The position numbers and the translations under genes were made by a program. From assembly GCF_011299615.1 (NCBI RefSeq), contig NZ_CP049861.1, positions 806,001 to 870,000 on the forward strand: DNA of 64,000 nucleotides, read 5' to 3'. This DNA is from Erysipelothrix sp. HDW6C. Lineage in GTDB: Bacteria > Bacillota_I > Bacilli_A > Erysipelotrichales > Erysipelotrichaceae. Below are positions 59,966 to 64,000 of the stretch, one piece after another. Each line of letters begins with the position of its first letter. The stretch's first letter is position 1. A model generated the notes under the pieces. It had not been told where the DNA came from and ran no database searches. It worked only from the letters and a program-made list of their open reading frames with translations.

Positions 59966-60324
59966 ACGTTCTCAACGAATACATCGCAGCAACGAATACA
60001 CATGATTTCGACAACCTTAATCCCTTGGTTGCAGATGCTGCAGTTTATTATTTTAGTAATACGACAGTCGATACCCGTCAAGCCATCAGGGAATATTTTG
60101 AAAATGCATGGGCTACAATTGTTGATGAATATTATAGTGCAACTGATGTCGAATGTATCACAAGTACAGAAACAGTGTGCGTCTATTTGTACACATATAA
60201 TTATGAAGGTTTCATATCCGGTAAATTTGTAAGAGGTTCAGGCCGTGCTACCAATGTATTTCAATATATTGATAATCGATGGCAACTTGTTCATGAGCAC
60301 CTTAGCGCAAAACCAAGCATTTAG
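59962..60324 (+). CDS. SnoaL/NTF2-like protein
   Basis: The protein has 120 residues and an NTF2-like cone fold pattern (NEYIAATNTHDFDNLNPLVA; IDNRWQLVHEHLS), as in DUF4440/SnoaL proteins. Such proteins can be small enzymes or ligand binders. It is coupled to the kinase gene by a 4-bp overlap. Confidence 0.8.
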   Translation: MNVLNEYIAATNTHDFDNLNPLVADAAVYYFSNTTVDTRQAIREYFENAWATIVDEYYSATDVECITSTETVCVYLYTYNYEGFISGKFVRGSGRATNVFQYIDNRWQLVHEHLSAKPSI

Positions 60325-60374
60325 ATGCGCGCAGTCATGAGAACGTGGTATGATTTAAAAAAAAAGGAGGCTTT

Positions 60375-60899
60375 ATGAACATACGAGCATTAGAACGCAG
60401 TGATCTTCATGATATTCACCGTTTAAATAACCTCAAGAGTGTGATGTCATATTGGTTTGAAGAACCCTATGAGTCAACAGATGAGCTGCACAGTCTTTAT
60501 GAGAAACACATTCACGATAACACCGAACGTCGGTTTGTTATTGAAGATAATGGTGTATTCGCAGGTGTCATAGAGTTGGTAGAAATATCCTTTTTACACC
60601 GAAACTGTGAGATTCAAGTTGCAGTTTTTCCCGAGCACGAAGGAAAAGGTTTAGCAAGTCGCGCAATGGCAAAAGGAATCGAGTATGCTTTTAATATTTT
60701 AAACTTACATAAAGTGTATCTCTATGTTGATGTCGATAATGAGAAAGCAGTCAATATCTATAAGAAACTCGGTTTTGAGTTAGAAGGCTGTTTGAAAGAA
60801 CAATTCTTTGCTGCAGGTTCGTACCATGATAGTTATTATATGGGGCTATTGGTTGGTCAGTTTAAGGATACGGATGAAAATTTAGAATTGGAGAACTGA
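60375..60899 (+). CDS. speG: Spermidine N1-acetyltransferase
   Basis: The protein has 174 residues. VMSYWFEEPYESTDELHSLY, EKHIHDNTERRFVIE and AGVIELVEI match SpeG closely along the length, including the acetyl-CoA loop EHEGKGLASRA and NIYKKLGFELEG. It acetylates spermidine and spermine, protecting from polyamine stress. AAAAGGAGG precedes the ATG; a terminator follows. Confidence 0.94.
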   Translation: MNIRALERSDLHDIHRLNNLKSVMSYWFEEPYESTDELHSLYEKHIHDNTERRFVIEDNGVFAGVIELVEISFLHRNCEIQVAVFPEHEGKGLASRAMAKGIEYAFNILNLHKVYLYVDVDNEKAVNIYKKLGFELEGCLKEQFFAAGSYHDSYYMGLLVGQFKDTDENLELEN

Positions 60900-60904
60900 T
60901 CATT

Positions 60905-60933
60905 AATGTGCATGTAAAGGTGCACATTTTTTA
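60905..60933 (+). terminator. Terminator after speG
   Basis: AATGTGCA/TGCACATT stem (60905-60912 with 60921-60928) and T-rich tail. Confidence 0.88.
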
Positions 60934-61009
60934 TTATAAAGAATCTAAATTACAATAAATATGTTACATTATAATAAGTAATCAGAGTTTGTTCGGGGAT
61001 AGAAAAGGA

Positions 61010-61432
61010 ATGGCGTACGCGCGTATTGCCATACAGAAGAAGATGTTAATTACAATATTTGGTGAGAGTTGTACTGGAAAAACAACGTATGCTGAGCGTA
61101 TAAAAAGAGAAAAATTTGAAATTTATCAAGGTAAAGATTACTTGAGGTTGGATAAGAGTCCGTCGGAAGCGAAAATAAAATTTCAAAAGATCTTACAAGA
61201 TGCGGTTGCTGATAAGTGTCAAATTATTTATGTGATTACGGAGGTGGGCGATATTGAGTCCGTTCCTGAAGGAGCTCATCGCATTCTCATGAAGCAAGAT
61301 TTAGAAACCATCAAGACGCGCTTTGCAAAGCGAATGAATCTTGCAGAACTTCCAGAACCAATATCAAAAATGTTGGAGCGAAAACATCGTAGTTTCGATG
61401 CCGTTCCACATGATGAAGTCATTATCTTGTAA
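61010..61432 (+). CDS. Small P-loop NTPase/kinase-like protein
   Basis: The protein has 140 residues from this ATG. Walker A is FGESCTGKTT, then YQGKDYLRLDKSPSEAKIKF and a degenerate Walker B (IIYVITE). It has no recognised partner. The start is uncertain: ATG 61010 directly abuts AAAAGGA, while ATG 61043 gives MLITIFGESC, a natural N-terminus for this fold. TATAAT at 60970 would start the transcript near 60982. Confidence 0.7.
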   Translation: MAYARIAIQKKMLITIFGESCTGKTTYAERIKREKFEIYQGKDYLRLDKSPSEAKIKFQKILQDAVADKCQIIYVITEVGDIESVPEGAHRILMKQDLETIKTRFAKRMNLAELPEPISKMLERKHRSFDAVPHDEVIIL

Positions 61433-61559
61433 GGGCGCAATTCTACACAAATTATCTGGAATGCTGTAGGATGTGCTGGTAATTGAGCATTTATGTTATT
61501 GAATTTCAAAAGCGATATGTTCTTAGTGGTATTTTTTATTCGAATCTTTTAAAAATTGA

Positions 61560-61588
61560 TTGAACATTAATTGCTTAGCATGTATAAT
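61560..61588 (+). promoter_or_regulatory. Promoter of the uracil permease gene
   Basis: TTGAAC (61560-61565), a 17-bp spacer and TATAAT (61583-61588). The preceding 127 bp of the gap from 61433 show no other feature. Confidence 0.82.
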
Positions 61589-61599
61589 GTGGGAAAGGT

Positions 61600-61671
61600 C
61601 CTTTAAGTTGATTCTGTGAGATCAACAAGGTATGTTAACTAACATAAGAAGGGCGGATGACGCCTTTTTTT
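61600..61671 (+). promoter_or_regulatory. PyrR-type transcription attenuator
   Basis: Anti-antiterminator: CCTT (61600) and GTTGAT (61607) pair with ATCAAC (61621) and AAGG (61627), exposing the loop TCTGTGAG like PyrR sites. A second hairpin is at 61631-61646. The terminator stem is 61649-61655 with 61661-61667, then T. UMP-bound PyrR would favour termination. Confidence 0.78.
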
Positions 61672-61706
61672 GTGCAAAAATTCCTTGGACCTCAAGGAGG
61701 AAAGAT

Positions 61707-63059
61707 ATGAAGAAATCAGAAACAATCATGGGGTATCTACCCGATGAAAAACCATCTTTGGGGAAGATGATCCTGTTCGCAATTCAGCAAATACTTGTTA
61801 TGTTCCCTGCGACAGTAATGGTAGCCTTACTAACAGGATTCCATGTATCCACAACAATCTTTGCAAGTGGATTTGCAACATTGTGCTTCTTGTTTATTAC
61901 AAAAGGCAAGATTCCATTGTACTATGGATCAAGTTTTTCATATATTACGGCTATTGTTGGTATCACGGGTGGTGCAAGTGGTGCGATTGCCATGGGAAAT
62001 GTTGCACCGGACCACTTAATCAGCCAAGCACAGTTTGGAATTATTGCATCCGGACTTGTGTCAATTCTTGCGGGATTTGTTGTGAATAAATTTGGTCAAG
62101 AAAAAATTGAAAAATTCTTACCAGCAACCGTAACCGGTAGTATCGCTATTATTATTGGTCTTTCACTTGCGGGAAGTGCAATGACGGGTGCTATTGGCTA
62201 TAATGAAGTCGCAAATACAATGGACATGAACTCGGTGATCGTCGCATTTGTTACGCTGACTGCAACTGTTATCTTTTCTGTTTATGTTAAAAAGGGAATT
62301 CTTGGTCAGTTGCCAATTCTCTTGGGAATTGGGGTTGGGTATATTTTAGCCTTATCACTTGGAATGATTGATTTCAGTGGAGTCATGGCGAATGGAGTGT
62401 TTTCTTTGCCGCACTTTACTTTACCAGAACCGAATATGGCAGCGATTTGGGCGATTATGCCAATTGCGATTGCAACAATTCCTGAATCAACTGCGCATGT
62501 TTTCCAACTCGATATTTATGTGAATAACTTGGCAAAGAAAATGGGTTCAAAAAAGAAATATGACATTGAAAACAAACTTGGATCAAATCTAATTGGTGAT
62601 GGGGTTGCCGATATTGTCAGTGCTGCAATTGGTGGTCCTGCTGGGACAAACTATGGCGAGAATATCTCAACCATGGCCATTACCAATAATTTCTCGGTCT
62701 ATGTACTAGGTGCCGCAGCTGTGTTAGCAATGATAATCTCATTCTTCAGTCCATTGGCTGCTATCGTAACTTCAGTTCCTGCATCGGTTATTAACGGTGC
62801 TGGTATCTACTTGTTTGGTGTTATTGGTGCTCAAGGGATTGCGATTATTATCAACAAGGAAGTCGACCTCTTTGATCCAAAGAATTTAGCAATCATCGCG
62901 ATTATCTTGGTAGTTGGATTGGGTGGAAACTTCGCCTTCCCTGGAGGAATGATTCCAATTGGAACAATGCAACTTCCTGCCATTGCTACCGCATCAATCT
63001 TGGGAATTTTATTCAATATCCTCTTAAATTTTAGAGAAATATTCTTAGGTAGAAAATAA
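61707..63059 (+). CDS. uraA: Uracil permease (NCS2 family)
   Basis: The protein has 450 residues and about 14 helices. The NCS2 signature GPAGTNYGENISTMAIT (about 315) closely resembles UraA/PyrP; the proton-coupling Glu in ATIPESTAHVF (about 262) is kept. It imports uracil with protons. The PyrR-type leader supports pyrimidine control. ATG 61707 follows AAGGAGG; the longer frame starts inside the attenuator. Confidence 0.93.
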   Translation: MKKSETIMGYLPDEKPSLGKMILFAIQQILVMFPATVMVALLTGFHVSTTIFASGFATLCFLFITKGKIPLYYGSSFSYITAIVGITGGASGAIAMGNVAPDHLISQAQFGIIASGLVSILAGFVVNKFGQEKIEKFLPATVTGSIAIIIGLSLAGSAMTGAIGYNEVANTMDMNSVIVAFVTLTATVIFSVYVKKGILGQLPILLGIGVGYILALSLGMIDFSGVMANGVFSLPHFTLPEPNMAAIWAIMPIAIATIPESTAHVFQLDIYVNNLAKKMGSKKKYDIENKLGSNLIGDGVADIVSAAIGGPAGTNYGENISTMAITNNFSVYVLGAAAVLAMIISFFSPLAAIVTSVPASVINGAGIYLFGVIGAQGIAIIINKEVDLFDPKNLAIIAIILVVGLGGNFAFPGGMIPIGTMQLPAIATASILGILFNILLNFREIFLGRK

Positions 63060-63063
63060 AAAC

Positions 63064-63086
63064 AAGAGTCGCGATAAGCGACTCTT
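63064..63086. terminator. Bidirectional terminator, uraA / ATPase
   Basis: AAGAGTCGC/GCGACTCTT stem (63064-63072 with 63078-63086). It overlaps the last bases of the convergent ATPase gene. Confidence 0.85.
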
Positions 63087-63870
63087 ATTTGTTATCCTTG
63101 AACAGGTAATGCAGTGTCCGTTGTGGGTCTTCAAGAAACATACGTGTATTTGTAACGATGGGATGTTGATCGTAACGGATGGCTTCAATCGTATGATTGA
63201 AATGATAAATTGTTGCACCAGGAAATGCTAAAAGTATGGGTGAGTGGGTGCAGATAATGAACTGGCATCCACGATTTGATGCCTCATGAATCATTGTCAT
63301 AAGTGCAAGCTGTCCGTGAAATGATAAAGGGGTTTCGGGCTCATCAAGTAAATAGAGCGCATTGTCGCGAAGTCGTGTTTTGAAAAATTCGAGATACCCC
63401 TCTCCATGTGAAGCATTGCCCACATTTTCTGTGATGGCGTCCATATGCTGTGCATTTCCGCGTTGCAATCCGGACTCAAGAAGGTATCCCATCGATTGTT
63501 TGTTTGTATGTTTTCTTTCTACAGCAGCAAGTTCGTCATGATAGAATGCCGATTCACTTTTTGCCCACTCAATATAATTGATAAAGTCTTCACTTTGGAG
63601 GTAAAATCCGCGCTGAGATTTGGTCTGCCATGCTAGCGTAAAATGGTTGGGGAGTTCTCTTCGAATGGACTCACTAAAAGGACGCCCATGGCCAATATCA
63701 ATTGCAGTTGAAAGTTCCTTAAGGATCCGTAAAAGCGTTGATTTCCCGCTCCCGTTGTCTCCAGTTAAGAAGGTTACTGGCTGCGTAAAATGCAATGTCT
63801 CAAAGGCGATGACATTGTATGGATATTCGGTATTGGGTGCTGATATAGTCTGGATTGCTTTAAGAATCAT
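63085..63870 (-). CDS. ABC-type ATPase domain protein (AAA_15/21-like)
   Basis: The protein has 261 residues. Walker A FLTGDNGSGKSTLLR (about 33), a signature-like SHGEGYLEFF (about 153), Walker B LYLLDEPETPLS and the switch His in FIICTHSP are present. It is a stand-alone predicted ATPase without membrane partner, of the class sometimes tied to DNA repair or phage defence, though nothing here shows that. The start at 63870 has GGTGA upstream; an ATG four codons earlier lacks a ribosome site. Confidence 0.87.
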   Translation of the reverse strand: MILKAIQTISAPNTEYPYNVIAFETLHFTQPVTFLTGDNGSGKSTLLRILKELSTAIDIGHGRPFSESIRRELPNHFTLAWQTKSQRGFYLQSEDFINYIEWAKSESAFYHDELAAVERKHTNKQSMGYLLESGLQRGNAQHMDAITENVGNASHGEGYLEFFKTRLRDNALYLLDEPETPLSFHGQLALMTMIHEASNRGCQFIICTHSPILLAFPGATIYHFNHTIEAIRYDQHPIVTNTRMFLEDPQRTLHYLFKDNK

Positions 63871-63987
63871 GGGAATCACCATCGAGTCTATGCAGTTGAG
63901 TGCATAAATTCACCCTTTGATTACAATTATATCAAATTTCAGAAATCTTCTATAGTATAGAGACAGGTATAAGGGAGAAACATATAT

Positions 63988-64000
63988 ATGACACAAATTA
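63988..64000 (+). CDS. Start of a gene cut by the window end
   Basis: AAGGGAG (63971-63977) lies ten bases before ATG 63988. Only four codons (MTQI) are visible, so no product can be named. Confidence 0.5.

Noticed and set aside
63085-63870. Stand-alone ATPase as part of a phage-defence system
   Set aside because: No nuclease, toxin or other defence partner is adjacent on the visible side.

Overview
The window is chromosomal DNA of a low-GC Gram-positive bacterium (Bacillota). The basis is strong AGGAGG-type ribosome sites, sigma-A promoters, an LPETG sortase-anchored protein, mannose-family PTS genes, a fused GshF, a PyrR-type leader, consensus or near-consensus cre sites, and TGA used as a true stop. 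Gene content would suit an Erysipelotrichia-like or Lactobacillales-like organism, but no rRNA or species marker is present, so the name stays open. I see no tRNA, rRNA, CRISPR array, insertion sequence or prophage, and no gene-free stretch over 300 bases.

Layout. 1-10.2 kb: a cut amidohydrolase, a tandem GNAT, several small regulator/enzyme pairs (AraC-SDR, XRE, HxlR-NmrA-like, TetR-BCCT-cyclodeaminase) and an M20 peptidase. 10.4-18.9 kb: class I FBP aldolase, then a sugar or sugar-acid utilisation cluster: KDPG aldolase, mannose-type PTS (IIB, IIC, IID, IIA, a second odd IIB), a 2-hydroxyacid dehydrogenase, a SIS isomerase, a CdaR-type regulator and a DHDPS-family lyase, with a perfect cre-consensus site and a GntR-type palindrome in front. 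18.9-33.3 kb: a CatB-like acetyltransferase behind a 17-codon leader peptide and hairpin, an LPETG surface protein, a polysaccharide deacetylase, Dus, an APH-fold kinase, an arsR-arsC-MATE-gshF operon, small membrane proteins, and a PadR/SASA-esterase pair with a perfect 26-bp palindrome.

33.4-43.7 kb is a surface-glycan style region: UDP-galactopyranose mutase, GT2, an AgrC/LytTR-like two-component system, a cytoplasmic GH3, a GtrA flippase-like protein and a membrane-anchored GH3 with permuted domain order. 43.7-48.3 kb: a GNAT gene with its own 11-codon leader and SD-sequestering hairpin, then a four-gene Mn/Zn/Fe ABC transporter with a DtxR-like box. 48.4-64 kb: a frameshifted GH1, two more 2-hydroxyacid dehydrogenases, a flotillin, a MerR regulator followed by a textbook 19-bp-spacer MerR promoter driving an EIIC-like/D-LDH pair, Ogt, fRMsr, SpeG, small P-loop proteins, and a uracil permease under a PyrR-type attenuator.

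The most unusual signals are the two independent leader-peptide attenuators in front of acetyltransferase genes (19.6-19.7 kb minus strand; 43.75-43.81 kb plus strand). They look like drug- or metabolite-sensing ribosome-stalling switches. Start codons were often moved downstream of the longest open frame, to the ATG with a properly spaced Shine-Dalgarno sequence; each such case is noted.
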